From: Zeugodacus cucurbitae
Lineage: Eukaryota > Arthropoda > Insecta > Diptera > Tephritidae
Length of the DNA: 64,000 nucleotides
Reading direction: 5' to 3'
Assembly: GCF_028554725.1 (NCBI RefSeq)
Contig: NC_071667.1
Coordinates: 8,849,501-8,913,500, forward strand
In this document: positions 13,294 to 23,935 of the stretch, piece by piece
Numbering within the stretch: position 1 is the first letter of the stretch
How the letters are laid out: the number at the start of each line of letters is the position of its first letter
Notes under the pieces: generated by a model
The model's input: only the letters and a program-made list of their open reading frames with translations
What the model was told of the DNA's origin: nothing
Database searches by the model: none
Position numbers and translations under genes: made by a program

Positions 13294-13808
13294 CCTCTCA
13301 TGTCAGAATTAAAATGGGCGGAGCAAACATTTTTTTTAGGACAGATATATATTAGTCTTAACTCAAATATGAAGTGATAAAAATTTCAAAGTCCTATGTA
13401 TCCTGGTTCATTAGTTACAGGATGTTGCTTATAGGCACAAATTAGATTATTATAAAAAAACTAAACACTTTTCTCGTGAAATTTTTTTTTTAATAACTCT
13501 TATCTTTACTTATTTATATAGTTCTCTTTGTTTTAAAATAAAACAATTTTTTTTTATGTTTTTGAGCACTTTTTGTATAAACACTTCAGTATAACTTTTT
13601 CGCGAAACCGATTTTGACAATTCCACTCTGCGGAGAAGGCCTACTGAATGAATAGGTGCACAGCTCATTACAAAAAATGTAACTGTAAGCTTGCACAACA
13701 CCTAAGTCTACATAATTGAAAAAACCGCTGGTCAAAAATATTTAAATAACGAGAGTTAGAAGCCGGTAAGTACAATGTTGCCTATAGGCAACATTTGGCA
13801 TGAAAGGG
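13294..13808. mobile_element. piggyBac-type MITE with TTAA duplication
   Basis: TTAA lies on both sides (13290-13293 and 13809-13812). The left end reads CCTCTCATGTCA and the right end, inverted, CCCTTTCATGCCA. A perfect 22 bp palindrome at 13774-13795, centred on GCCTATAGGC, sits just inside the right end, and a damaged relative lies near 13423-13437. The 515 bp carry no transposase. TTAA target choice and CCY termini are hallmarks of piggyBac elements, so this is probably a non-autonomous derivative lying between belle and SYS1. Confidence 0.6.
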
Positions 13809-13854
13809 TTAAAGAAAATACAATTTTATAGTAATAAATGTAATTTTGTCAATT

Positions 13855-13860
13855 TTTATT
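13855..13860 (-). promoter_or_regulatory. Poly(A) signal for SYS1
   Basis: TTTATT on the plus strand is AATAAA on the minus strand, about 150 bases beyond the SYS1 stop codon. This is a plausible cleavage signal; it was not tested against transcripts. Confidence 0.45.
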
Positions 13861-14007
13861 ACTATCTTATATATAGTTTTTATGAACAAGTATAAACATA
13901 AAGCATGAAGATTACATATAACTTTTTAAAGTATCCTAAATTTTAATACATTGTCGTATCGAATGAATGTTAAATTCTAATGTTTCGTCAAATTCTATTT
14001 TTCGTAT

Positions 14008-14616
14008 TTAAACATCCGATTTTTGATTTAGAGCTGCATAGCCAACAGGTATTTCTTTTAATTCGGATTTAAGACACAAGAATTCGCCACCTATACACAT
14101 TATCGTCGCTGTAATGGCATTTAGTAGCCACCAACTGATATTTGAAGGAAAATTCGAATTATACCACCAGCAAATAAGTAAATGCAGTATGTGGAATGTG
14201 CAGCTGAAATTATTAAATATTGAAAATATATATATTAAATACACAAAACTTTTTTATATACTCACCTAAAATCTAAACAAAGCTTCGCACGTCGCACAAT
14301 CAACCAAAGCGCTAAGGAAGCAATAAACGAATTCAGTACAAAAGCGAGAATTATGAGACGTCCGCCTGCATCCGATATGTGTATTTCCTTTTTCCATCAT
14401 TAATTACAGACATTAGTGCTTGATTATTACCTTATTACTTGATATACATACATGATATTCAAAAACATTATCCAAGGTGTAATTATCACCGGCCAATATA
14501 TTTGCAATAAACACCAAAAGGCCCAATGTGAAATAGACGCAGGATTGCATTGAGATGATCTGTGCTATGAGCAACATGGGATCCCATTGCGTGTTACGAA
14601 ATGTACCCGCCTTCAT
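14008..14616 (-). CDS. Sys1: SYS1 Golgi membrane protein
   Basis: Three minus-strand exons, 14616-14452, 14387-14266 and 14203-14008, joined in phases 0 and 2, give 160 aa (human SYS1 is 156). The start MKAGTFRNTQWDP corresponds to the family's AGQFR..VWDP. WWYNSNFPSNISWWLLNA and GGEFLCLKSELKEIPV are nearly diagnostic of the C-terminal half. Four hydrophobic membrane segments are visible. SYS1 is an integral trans-Golgi protein that recruits the Arf-like GTPase ARFRP1/Arl3 and so golgin-dependent traffic (family knowledge). The start codon lies 56 bases inside a probable spliced exon beginning at 14672, whose upstream exon contains another short ORF that overlaps this start out of frame. It shares orientation with Vha13 but lies 1.3 kb away. 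Confidence 0.93.
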
Positions 14617-14992
14617 AGCGTGGCACTTCTTTTGCTGCTCTTGTGTCTTTATAAATTCGATTTTTAGTTGATCTAATTATATTTATAAAAAGCAGGAAAA
14701 TTACGAAAATATTGGGTTTATTAATGCGAAATAAACAAAATTACTAATGCCAAATGTCAAAAGGTACATTATGTGTCAGCACAGTCAGCTGTTGCAAGAT
14801 GTTGCCAGTTTGTGGAAAAACCCATTATTAGTACCGAATATCCAATATGATACTAAAACCAATTAGTATTATGATACATTAAATAAAAATAAATTTATAA
14901 TTTTTTGCATACATTTTTTTCTCTAATATCTGCTCCTTTGTTGGCGCTCGATTAATTTTAGGCGCAGGCATTACGGTTGTTGAATTTGACAT
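14594..14992 (-). CDS. Candidate 52-aa small ORF in the SYS1 leader, overlapping SYS1 start
   Basis: An ATG at 14992-14990 opens MSNSTTVMPAPKINRAPTKE. If the transcript splices from 14913 (donor GTATGC) to 14672 (acceptor AATTAG), the frame continues through ..KDTRAAKEVPRYEGG and stops at 14594, giving 52 aa. The SYS1 ATG (14616) lies inside its last codons in another frame, an overlap of about 23 bases. SYS1's own frame is closed upstream, so the two cannot be fused. The peptide is hydrophilic and basic, with normal amino-acid variety and no membrane segment. It may be a dicistronic partner, an inhibitory upstream ORF, or chance. The splice is inferred from motifs only and the family is not recognised. 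Confidence 0.4.
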
Positions 14993-15917
14993 AATTAATT
15001 TTTTAAATATTTTCTTTTTATCTACTAATTTTCGAATAAAAGTATCTCGCCAAATAATTTTTATATTTATGTATGTTTATTGTAAAATACGTTCTGAAAT
15101 ACACACCAACCAATAAAACCAAGGTTTGGTGCCCATGATCAATGATTATTGTTGTTGTTGCAAGCATTGACCAAATATTTTTGGTTTTCTTACTGGCAAA
15201 ATAGTGTTAAATTTTTAAATACATCCATATTGTCAATAATTTAAATTTTAAAACTTATTAAAAATTTACATACATATAGACGCGCATACGCATATTTGTA
15301 TGTAGCTTGTTACTCCTCAGTAAAACCTGTTTACATTTTACAAACTCTTCTGACTTTTATAGGTCACATGAGTGAATCCAATTGGATTCACATACTGTCA
15401 GCTGATCACACACTTCATATCCATCAGAAGTAATTTTTAAAAAATCTAAAGTAAAAATCAAAGCATTTTTAGGCCATAAAAGAAAAATATGATGAACTTT
15501 TATTGCTTAAATATTCACACTTTTTTCTTTAACTATTGCATAACAACAAGAACACAAATTATATTAGTTACACTTTATGATAACAATGATAGCATACATT
15601 TTCTTCATACTTTTCGGCATAATACTTTGAATATTTTTTCTTAAAATCATCCGGTGCATTTGCGCCCACTTTTGTATTTATATGTTAAGTAGTGACCTTC
15701 AATGTATCGAAACGTTGAATATCTGGAATTTTTCTTAAGTAAAGGCGAAATAACACCACAAATATGAATTTAAATGGAACGTATACGAAATTTTGGGAAT
15801 ATGCTGCTTAGTTAGCTAGTTTGTTTGGTTAGTTCAATAATTAACTTTACAAGTACACGACGAATAAAAGAAATGCATGCAAGCTGGCATTTATCCCTTC
15901 ACCCTGGTGAAGACCAT
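14993..15917. other. Spacer between SYS1 leader and Vha13 3' end
   Basis: This contains the Vha13 3' UTR side (TTTATT, a minus-strand AATAAA, near 15498) and the presumed promoter of the SYS1 transcript. A TCACATGA motif lies at 15364-15371. No coding exon or repeat was recognised. Confidence 0.45.
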
Positions 15918-16551
15918 TTAGTTCTGTACATAGTTTTTGTGCAATTCGGGAGAAATATTGTACACAAATTGGAGGACTTCCTCTATTACGGGTTCTTTGC
16001 GTGTGGAAAGCGAACGTTCCATTTCGGATAATTTAGTGCGGGTGTCAGCATCGATTTTCGCGGCAACACCTTCACGAGAGCCCATGTGCTATACAGGAGT
16101 TAGAAAAGAAATCGTTTAATTTCAATAGTAAATCTCATTACAAAACATTTTTACATTTTTATAAATAATCTTGAATACATTCTAAGAAACGTACCTTGGC
16201 TTCGAATTCTTTGAACTGACGTTCTCGTTCTTGGCGATATTTCTCAATTTCTTCGGTGGCCTCATCCTTGGCTTGCTTCAATCTTCTTGCCTTGCCTGAA
16301 ATATTACAAAAAATGTATGCATCAAAAAATAATATACAGTTTTCAAAGCAGTTAATAACTACTTGGCTGAATTTTTGCTTATCACATGACCCCTTTGATT
16401 GTTCATTACGGGGTTCGGTGACTAGTTAGCAAGTAGAAAAACACTTGTTTTTATTGCTATTTTACTTACGTTTTCTTGCTTCTGCTACCTTCTCGGCAGC
16501 TTTCTTTTCAGCAGCGAGCAGCTGTTGGATACCTTGCGTTTGGCTAGTCAT
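15918..16551 (-). CDS. Vha13: V-type proton ATPase subunit G
   Basis: Three exons, 16551-16470, 16295-16195 and 16088-15918, with matching phases, encode 117 aa, the Drosophila Vha13 length. The protein reads MTSQTQGIQQLLAAEKKAAE, then KARRLKQAKDEATEEIEKY, and ends in a segment with VYNISPELHKNY. This is the long amphipathic helix plus short C-terminal helices of subunit G, which pairs with subunit E in the peripheral stalk of the V1 sector and holds the catalytic head during ATP-driven proton pumping into lysosomes, Golgi and secretory vesicles (family knowledge). It starts divergently from the taxilin gene 740 bp away. TCACATGA motifs upstream and in intron 1 suggest Mitf/TFEB-type control. 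No defects. Confidence 0.97.
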
Positions 16552-16681
16552 TTTCACTTTTAATATTTTCAGAAAACTTTAATAAAGTCACTTCTTAACT
16601 ACGCTGCAAAATTTTTCTAACTTCGTTCCACACAAGACAAGGAGAAAAATCCAAGTGACGTTCGATGTGTGACAAGCGTAG

Positions 16682-16689
16682 TCACATGA
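16682..16689. promoter_or_regulatory. M-box (TCACATGA) upstream of Vha13
   Basis: TCACATGA, the MITF/TFEB M-box, lies about 130 bp upstream of the Vha13 start. A second perfect copy is in Vha13 intron 1 (16382-16389) and a third downstream of the gene (15364-15371). Drosophila Mitf is known to drive V-ATPase subunit genes through such sites; use of these particular copies is inferred. Confidence 0.55.
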
Positions 16690-17294
16690 AAAAACCACCT
16701 ATTGATTAAATGGAAGGTAATTGGGATAATCATTCGGCAAACGAGACTCGTTTGTGGATTCTGATTGGAATTTATGGTGCTGCCAGAAGCCTATCTCTAT
16801 AACAATAAAAACCAATCTGCTGATTTGTTTTATGCGCATTAAGTCATTTCAAATAATTTCACTTAATATTACTTAAATTATTTTCAGTAAAGTCACATTT
16901 TATTAAAATATGAACATTTATTCCATATATTTTATTAAGTATGTGCATTTGAAATTTCAAATTATTTGTTTTAATTTATTAATTTATATTTTAGCTGTAT
17001 TTTTTTTTTAATAGTTTAATATGGATATAGTGTTCAACTGTTTTATTATAATGGTGTATTTATTTATTCAAGTTAATCAATCAATTATTCACATATTGGA
17101 AAAATATTAGAAATTAACTAGGCAGCACATGCGAAATATACATGCAACATTGGCATCCCTGCCCGTTGTCATGTAGTTTGACATGTTAGAATATTTTTTA
17201 TCCAAATAAGGAAATCACCGAAAACAATTTTAAAAATATTCGACAACTAGACGTGCCGTGTGTGGAAATCAAGAAATTTTCACACATTTTCAAA
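16690..17294. other. Divergent promoter region, Vha13/taxilin
   Basis: This AT-rich spacer must hold the taxilin promoter and 5' leader. Sequence from about 17,140 is less AT-rich and probably transcribed. No TATA box at a convincing distance or other gene was seen. Confidence 0.4.
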
Positions 17295-19355
17295 ATGGAT
17301 AAGGCTACTGCAAGAAGTAAGAAAGAAGCGAAAGATGAGAAACAAAAGGATCAAAAGATTGAAGAGCAGGTAAGCCGACGAAAAATATCCATAATTTTGA
17401 TGTACATATAAGTTATTGCTGGTGGCATGCCGGCTAACGGGGCCAAGGTGATTTCTACAGTAAGTGCTAAAGTTTTAACCATACCTTCTATTCTAATTGC
17501 AACAGATCGTGAAAATGTTGGAGGAAGAAGCAGCTGGAGCAACACCAGAGGAAAAATTTGCAATTCTACTTCGTAAGCATGTAGAAGGAGAACGTGCGTC
17601 TAGAAAGTTGCGACAGGAGATGAAAGTGCAGGAGAAGCAGTTGGAGACAGTCTTGCGAGAGAAAGAAAATTTACAACGTGAATATAACAAAAGTGTATTG
17701 ATGCGGTAAGATAGAAGCAAGCGTATTAAATATGGATGTATATTAATTGGATATTTTTTTCTGTGCCTCTCAGTGACAAGTTGCAGGAAGTTTGCCGCGA
17801 GCAGCAAAAACTAATCAAATCTGTAAAGAATGAGAGCATACAAAAAATCCGAGAAGAAGAAGAGCGGCGCAAGGAAAGCCAATCGAAATTCCAACAATCT
17901 TTGAATGAGATTACACAATCTTTAAGTAAAAACAATGAGGAAAATTTGAAATTGCGTGACCACAATTTGGAAATGACCAAAAAGTATTAACAGCTAATTA
18001 AAACTCGAATAATTCTTACTCAAATACATAAATTTTATGTAGATTAAAAATGTTGGCAGAACAATATCACATGCGTGAACAACAATTGGAGAAATTAAAC
18101 GAACAAGTACAGTTGGAGTCGCAATTACATCAGGCCAAATTGAATAAGGTACAAGTTGAAGCTGCTATGGAAAAAGAAATATTGTTAAAGTGAGTATGCT
18201 TATACACGTTTTCATTACATTTACTTATACTCGTACATATATATGTACATATATTTACAACAATATCTGCTTAGGGAAAAACAAATTGCGCTGGAAAAGT
18301 TTGTGCATTCACAAAAATTGCTAAAAGAATTGACAGAACGTGAGCAAGCACTTAAGGAGCAGCTTACATTGTACACAGCTAAATACGACGATTTCCAAAG
18401 TTCATTACAGAAATCAAACGATATTTTCGCAACTTACAAAGTTGAACTGGAGCGGGTAAATGAAATATTAAATTTTGTTACTGATGTTTTTGTAATGGAA
18501 ATTTAACATTCTCTACAGATGGCTAAGAACACACGTAAATTAGAAAAGGAAACTCTAGAATGGAAAACTAAATGGGAAAAGAGTAATGCAATACTGATCG
18601 AGTTGGCAACTGAGAAAAAGGAGCGCGATGAACATGCTACACGTTGCAGCAAACAGGTTGAGCAATTACAGAAGTTATTACGTGCATTACAAAATGAACG
18701 TTCTCATCTGTATAAAGTGTTGCGTGATAATAACGTTGAATGCCCCGCCATGCCGCAACTGCCACCAGAACCTGAGCCCATGCAAACGCAGGCTCCAACA
18801 TCTTCGAGTGGCGACAAAGATAAAATGGAGATAATGTCACGTAATTGTGCCGAATTGAAGCAAACTCTTGCTAATCTACAAAGTCAAATGAAGTTTTTGA
18901 ATGTCAATTCCGGTCTAAACTCAGACACTAACACTAAAGGTGCGCAACCGGCTGCTAAACAGCAACAATCGGAAGACTCCAATAAAAAACGTCAACGCAA
19001 AAAACAAAAATCGAAAAGCAATAAAAATGGCAAGGAATCCTCACCTGCACCCGGTTCGGAACAACTGAATGGCAATACAAATGCAACCACAAGCGATGTG
19101 CAAACAGAAGTAGTTGTTAACAATGTGCAGGCAGTTGACGAGTCTGAATCTGTTGAATTGCCAGCGTCAATACCAGCAGCGACAGCAGTGTCTCCCGAAG
19201 TGGCTGCAAAAACAGCAGAATTGACTGTTGCCGATGTAACCGAAGCTGCGGTCGCGACCGTCGCAGAATTGGTGAATGGTGCTGAAAAAGTGCCGACAGT
19301 TGAGCCACCGCAACAAGAAGAGCAACAAATATTAGACGTGCCAGTGCCAAATTAG
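17295..19355 (+). CDS. Taxilin-family coiled-coil protein
   Basis: Six exons: 17295-17369, 17506-17705, 17774-17983, 18043-18189, 18275-18455 and 18519-19355, phases consistent, 549 aa (human alpha-taxilin is 546). The centre is an almost unbroken coiled coil from about residue 35 to 340. It contains EEKFAILLRKHVEGER, DKLQEVCREQQK, LTLYTAKYDDFQSSLQKSN and a KLEKETLEWKTKWEK segment, the characteristic taxilin blocks. The last ~200 residues are low-complexity: a Lys-rich patch (KKRQRKKQKSKSNKNGK) then an Ala/Val/Glu tail. Taxilins bind free syntaxins and the nascent-chain complex and act in vesicle traffic (family knowledge). It diverges from Vha13. Which paralogue (alpha, beta or gamma type) cannot be settled from sequence alone. 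Confidence 0.93.
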
Positions 19356-19561
19356 TGTTGCCACCATTTTCATAACTTTTTATATCCATACATCGCATCA
19401 TCGCTATGTTGACTGCATACACCTTACCACATAAACTATTCTTCACATTTTTAATATCATTTATCAAATTATTTGTATTTTTTTATGTATACATATTTTA
19501 AATTAACCCCTTTTATTAATTTATCTTTTTTTTTTACTCTACAAAATTGAAGTAATTTTTA

Positions 19562-19567
19562 AATAAA
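19562..19567 (+). promoter_or_regulatory. Poly(A) signal for taxilin gene
   Basis: AATAAA about 210 bases after the stop codon; another lies near 19,801. Either could be the cleavage signal. Confidence 0.5.
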
Positions 19568-21225
19568 ATTCTAACCTTGTTTTGAAATGCCATCCGATAT
19601 ATTGCCTCTCCATATCGTTTAGTTATATACATATAGCTGCATATGTATAACTCTTTTTCTTTTATCATTTGTATTCAATTTTATTTCTATACATACATAT
19701 TTTGAATTATTTATTTGTTTGTTTTGTATTAACAATAATTTTAAGTTATTAGTTCACAAAAATTGTCCACGTTTCGAAATTAGACGCGAGAAATATATTG
19801 AAATAAAATCATAATTCATTATATATTGAAAACGTAATTCCAGCACTTGTGAGATATGATGCTCCTAAATGTATGCAATGTATAATTTTAAAGGAAACTC
19901 ATTAAACATTTAAATTTGGTTGGATATGAAAACTTTATTGAAAGAATGAAAGCAGGAACAAAGCTGAAAAAGAATTCTCTTGAACTATCAACTCGTAGCA
20001 ATCGACAAAAATACTTTGAAGGACTATATATTTAACCTTCAGGCTGGATTAACCTATTCAAACCTGTTGTTCCATCAATGGAACCAGAAATACATATTAA
20101 GAATTGTCCTTACTTACTCTTCATAACTTAAATGTTAATAACCGAAACTCACATGATCCATGTAACCAAACCTGATCACGTGACTCTTACCTCACGTGGT
20201 CCCCCTAAATTGTAAACAAATCTCGACCAAAGCACATTGAACTCGGCCAAACATCATTGGCCTCGCTCAAAATGAAAACAAACCTCGATCCAAGGTCACT
20301 GACCCCGGTAAGGTTTATTTAGTTTTTGAGGTTACGCTGAAGTTTAGTATATCGAATTTTACAGGCGTGAGATCAAGTGTGTCTAGACTTTCATCTAATG
20401 TGGCTTAACTGAACCCCCCTCAACACTTCTTTATTAGTTTTTGTTGTTTTTTGTTGCATGTACTATCCCGTGAAGTGCAGAAAATCAGTTGTATTAATCC
20501 AATTTTCAATAAATATAATATGCTATTATAAAAATCATATTTTCAATTTAATTCCTAGAATTGTCTACTTTAATACTCACTGGCCTGCCGATTGTGGCAC
20601 ACAGTGCGTATGAGTAACATTATGAACCGAATATTGCAATGCTTTGAAAATGTTACGTATACGCCATGGTATGATCGCAGCAATTTGGTTGAAATTAGGC
20701 GCTGAGTGTAATGTGTGTGTATATATATATGTATATAAAATTATATACAATTCATTTAATTATTAAATATATATAAAAATAAGCAACTGAAATTAAAACA
20801 TTTATGTAGACACTTATTCTTACAAGAAAGTGCAAGTGTCGCACAATCTTTTTGCCACATGTGCTTGCAAAAATATATTCTATACATACATACATCTGCA
20901 TGCCTTTGGACAATTCTTAAGTGCCACACATTGTCAAATTAAAGAAATGGGCTCTTGAATAGCCGCTAAGTTGGCATTGTTTGTCAGCAATAGACGCGTG
21001 TAAAGTAAAATGGGCGCGTATTTAAGTAAGTGCTGGGTTTTTTATTGTAAAACCGAGTGGACCACATAAGTGTATGTATGACATGTGTGCGTAATTAAAG
21101 TAGTTTTTTCTTATTTTTATTTTATTTGGACAATTGAATCTCAGCGAAGGGCAGAAACTGACGCAGCTACTTAAAAAGTTTCACCTTTATAATTGTGTGA
21201 AAAATATTACTTCAATATTATATTA
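19568..21225. other. AT-rich spacer after taxilin
   Basis: No coding exon recognised. The stretch 20,150-20,420 is less AT-rich and may be an old repeat remnant, but no defined ends were found. A short (TA)n run occurs near 20,725. Confidence 0.4.
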
Positions 21226-21905
21226 AAACAAGAAAAAACGTTAACTTCGGCTGTTCCGAAGCTAATATACCCTTCACAGGTGCATTTCTTTTAGTAACTG
21301 TGTGTTTAAGCAAATCTAAAGACGTAAGAAAAAGTAAGTGAAAAAAAAGAAAACATTTTACTAACCGATCTGAACAATTTTTTCGGAGATTAAATTATTT
21401 CTATGAGCAATAACTCACAAAAAAAGTTCGTGAAGATATGTAGTAAAATGTGGGAGTTTTCCATACAAGCCCTTGATTCCGATCGTTCAGTTTGTATGGC
21501 AGCTATATGCTATAGTGAACCGATCTGAACAATTTTTTCGGAGATTAAATTATTTCTATGAACAATAACTCACACCAAATTTCGTGAAGATATGTAGTAA
21601 AATGCGGATGTTTTCCATACAAGCTCTTCATTCCGATCGTTCGGTTTGTATGACAGATATATGATATAGTGGTCCGATATCGGCAGCTCCGACAAATGAG
21701 CAGCTTCTTGAAGAGAAAATAACATCTGCAAAATTTCAAAACGATATCTTAAAAACTGAAGGACTAGCTCGTTTATATACAGACTGACGGTCAGACAGAC
21801 AGACGGACATGGCTAAATCGACTCAGTTCAACATACTGATAATTTATATATACACTTTATAGGGCCTCCGACGCTTCCTTCTGGGTGTTACAAACTTCGT
21901 GACAA
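21226..21905 (+). repeat. Hairpin-headed repeat, CTTCGG type, with ~157 bp internal tandem duplication
   Basis: It starts with the hairpin CTTCGG..CCGAAG and ATACCCTTCACAG, and ends with a GACAGACAGACGGAC tract, GACTCAG and GGGTGTTACAAAC. The unit beginning ACCGATCTGAACAATTTTTT occurs at about 21365 and again at about 21521, so the interior contains a ~157 bp tandem duplication with slight divergence. No protein is encoded. The layout matches the larger TATACTCTCGCAA family elsewhere in the window (head hairpin, ACGG/ACAG tract, GGGTGTTACAAAC) although the sequences differ. Confidence 0.6.
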
Positions 21906-22059
21906 ACTTAATACTTAATGATTTTTTAGAATTTTTTTTCTACGATCAGTAAATAGATATAGACTTAAGTTTATTATCATTTATTAACATATATTAACAT
22001 ATTACATACAATATAAATCAAAATTTTCCGCTAAAAATATTGTGTAAAACATTCGTTAC

Positions 22060-22480
22060 AGCGTTCTGACCCCCCTGCTCGAAAAAATGGGCTCGCACTT
22101 CCTCCACGATTCCGGCTGATTGGCTTATCGGAAACAGAAAAAACTTAGCGTCATTTTAATCTGTAAGCTTAAATGCATGGAACGCACTACGATCAAGGGA
22201 ATATACCAAAAATTGGACTTTGGTAAACATTTGAAAAAATGTTCGAATTTGCTATAAAAAAATCCAAGTTTTTGTAATCGTTTTTTAAGTCATTCGGTTA
22301 AGCCGTTTCTGAGAAACGATTGAGGAAAGTTTGAAAAACAGTGTTTTGAGAAAAACGCGTTCCAAGTTTCTAGCTGCCAACTGAATTCATCGGATAGCTT
22401 TTTCTTTAACTGCTGTTTCTTTAAAACGACTTCGAATTTATTAAAATTACCTTCATACCGTATTCTAGACTAATTATGAA
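22060..22480. repeat. Decayed repeat related to 45 kb and 47 kb copies
   Basis: It carries the motif (AG)CCGTTTCTGAGAAACGATTG followed by GTTTTGAGAAAAACG. Versions of this motif recur near 45440, 47550 and 62050. Ends are unclear and no ORF is present. The remainder of 21906-23450 looks like AT-rich, possibly repeat-derived sequence without a recognisable gene. Confidence 0.35.
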
Positions 22481-23454
22481 AACAATTTATGATAAACATT
22501 TTTTTTTGTTTTTGAGCCCATCACATTTTATACTATATACCTTTCGGCGGTTTCTATACAGTAACAATTGATTCATCCATATTATCCAAATGCACTATTA
22601 AAATTGGACCGAAGTGTGACTACAAACTATTCTTCAATCTAGCTGAAGACACACACAAAATTTCATTTAAATCGGCCCAGCCGTATCATGGAGAGTATAG
22701 TTTTCATATTGTGTTGCCTTCACCTGAACGATACAGTGGTAAAATTTTTCATTCAACAATATTGATGCGAGATGGTAGAGAGAGTATAGATATATAAAAA
22801 TTTCAACAGTTTACATTTTGACATGTCATCTCATTTTTTTTTTGGACAAAAATGAAAAACACCCTTGACTGGTCACAATTATAATATTTGAATGAAATTT
22901 GACATCGTTCTATGATTTCACGAACTTACACGGTATTTTTAGAGTTTAATTTTGAATATTTCAGAAGGAATATGAGTTCCATATTTAACAGCGTTTTTTA
23001 ATACTTTGGAATTAGCAATAGATTTGATTTGTTTCATTAAAGTTTTTTTTTTTTAATAAAAATAACTCGACCTGTTGAACAGAGTTGGAAAAACTCCAAT
23101 AAATACATACATTTCCTCTTCTTGCTAACAGTAAACACGTCATTTTAATACGTCACATAACCTCAACTAACTTTCGTAACTTCAGTGGAGTTTGTACGTG
23201 CAAAAGAGTGAAAAAACGAAGGAGTACAACAAATACAAGCATATAGCAAATCTTATCATAAACAAACAAATGGACAGCGCTCACAACTGGAAAATGGCGA
23301 GAACACGCAGGTTAAATAAGGGTGTTTAAGGAAACTTACACATTTAGAGTTGCCAACCAACAATTATTCTTTTCCCGATTAGCATTCGCCGAGTTGGTGG
23401 AGTGCATGTCAACTCAGTGGGTAGTGAAAATCTATACAGTGTCATGATCTCGGT

Positions 23455-23935
23455 ATTCGACTAACGGGATTAACCGGATAGGGTATTATTCGAATAATAA
23501 TATTCGGTTTGTAGTATACGTATAGTCGTAAGTCGTCGAATATTCGATTACGACGGGATTAACCGGATAGGGTATTATTCGAATAATTATATTCGGTTTG
23601 TAGTATCCGTATAATCGTAAGTCGTCGACTATTCGATTAACCGCTTATTTCCGACTATCCGATTAACCGTTCGTTGTCGACTATTCGAATAGTACAAGTT
23701 CATACATTTTCTTATTTTTATTGAAAAAAGTGAAACTCACGAAAACAAACAAAAATCAAAAGCTCTTTGGATTTCAAACAATTTTCATTTAGTTAAACAC
23801 TCGCAGCAGAGCAACTATACGAATAATCGCAGTAGAACGAATATTCAAATAGTATTAATCGGTTAATATTTATACGAACAGTTAAAAACCGGATATTCGA
23901 ATAATCGGTTTTCAGGTTATTCGAATAATTTTAAG
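23455..23935. repeat. ATTCGAAT-rich tandem and palindromic repeat
   Basis: A ~90 bp unit starting CGGGATTAACCGGATAGGG occurs twice in tandem, at about 23464 and 23552, followed by degraded units with CGACTATTCGA. A second cluster lies at 23815-23935 and includes a 28 bp near-palindrome at 23885-23912 (AAAACCG..CGGTTTT around ATTCGAAT). The two clusters may be the ends of one element with complex subterminal repeats. No ORF lies between. Confidence 0.5.

Noticed and set aside
20150..20420. Possible solo LTR
   Set aside because: Composition is distinctive, but no TG..CA ends with a target duplication could be found.
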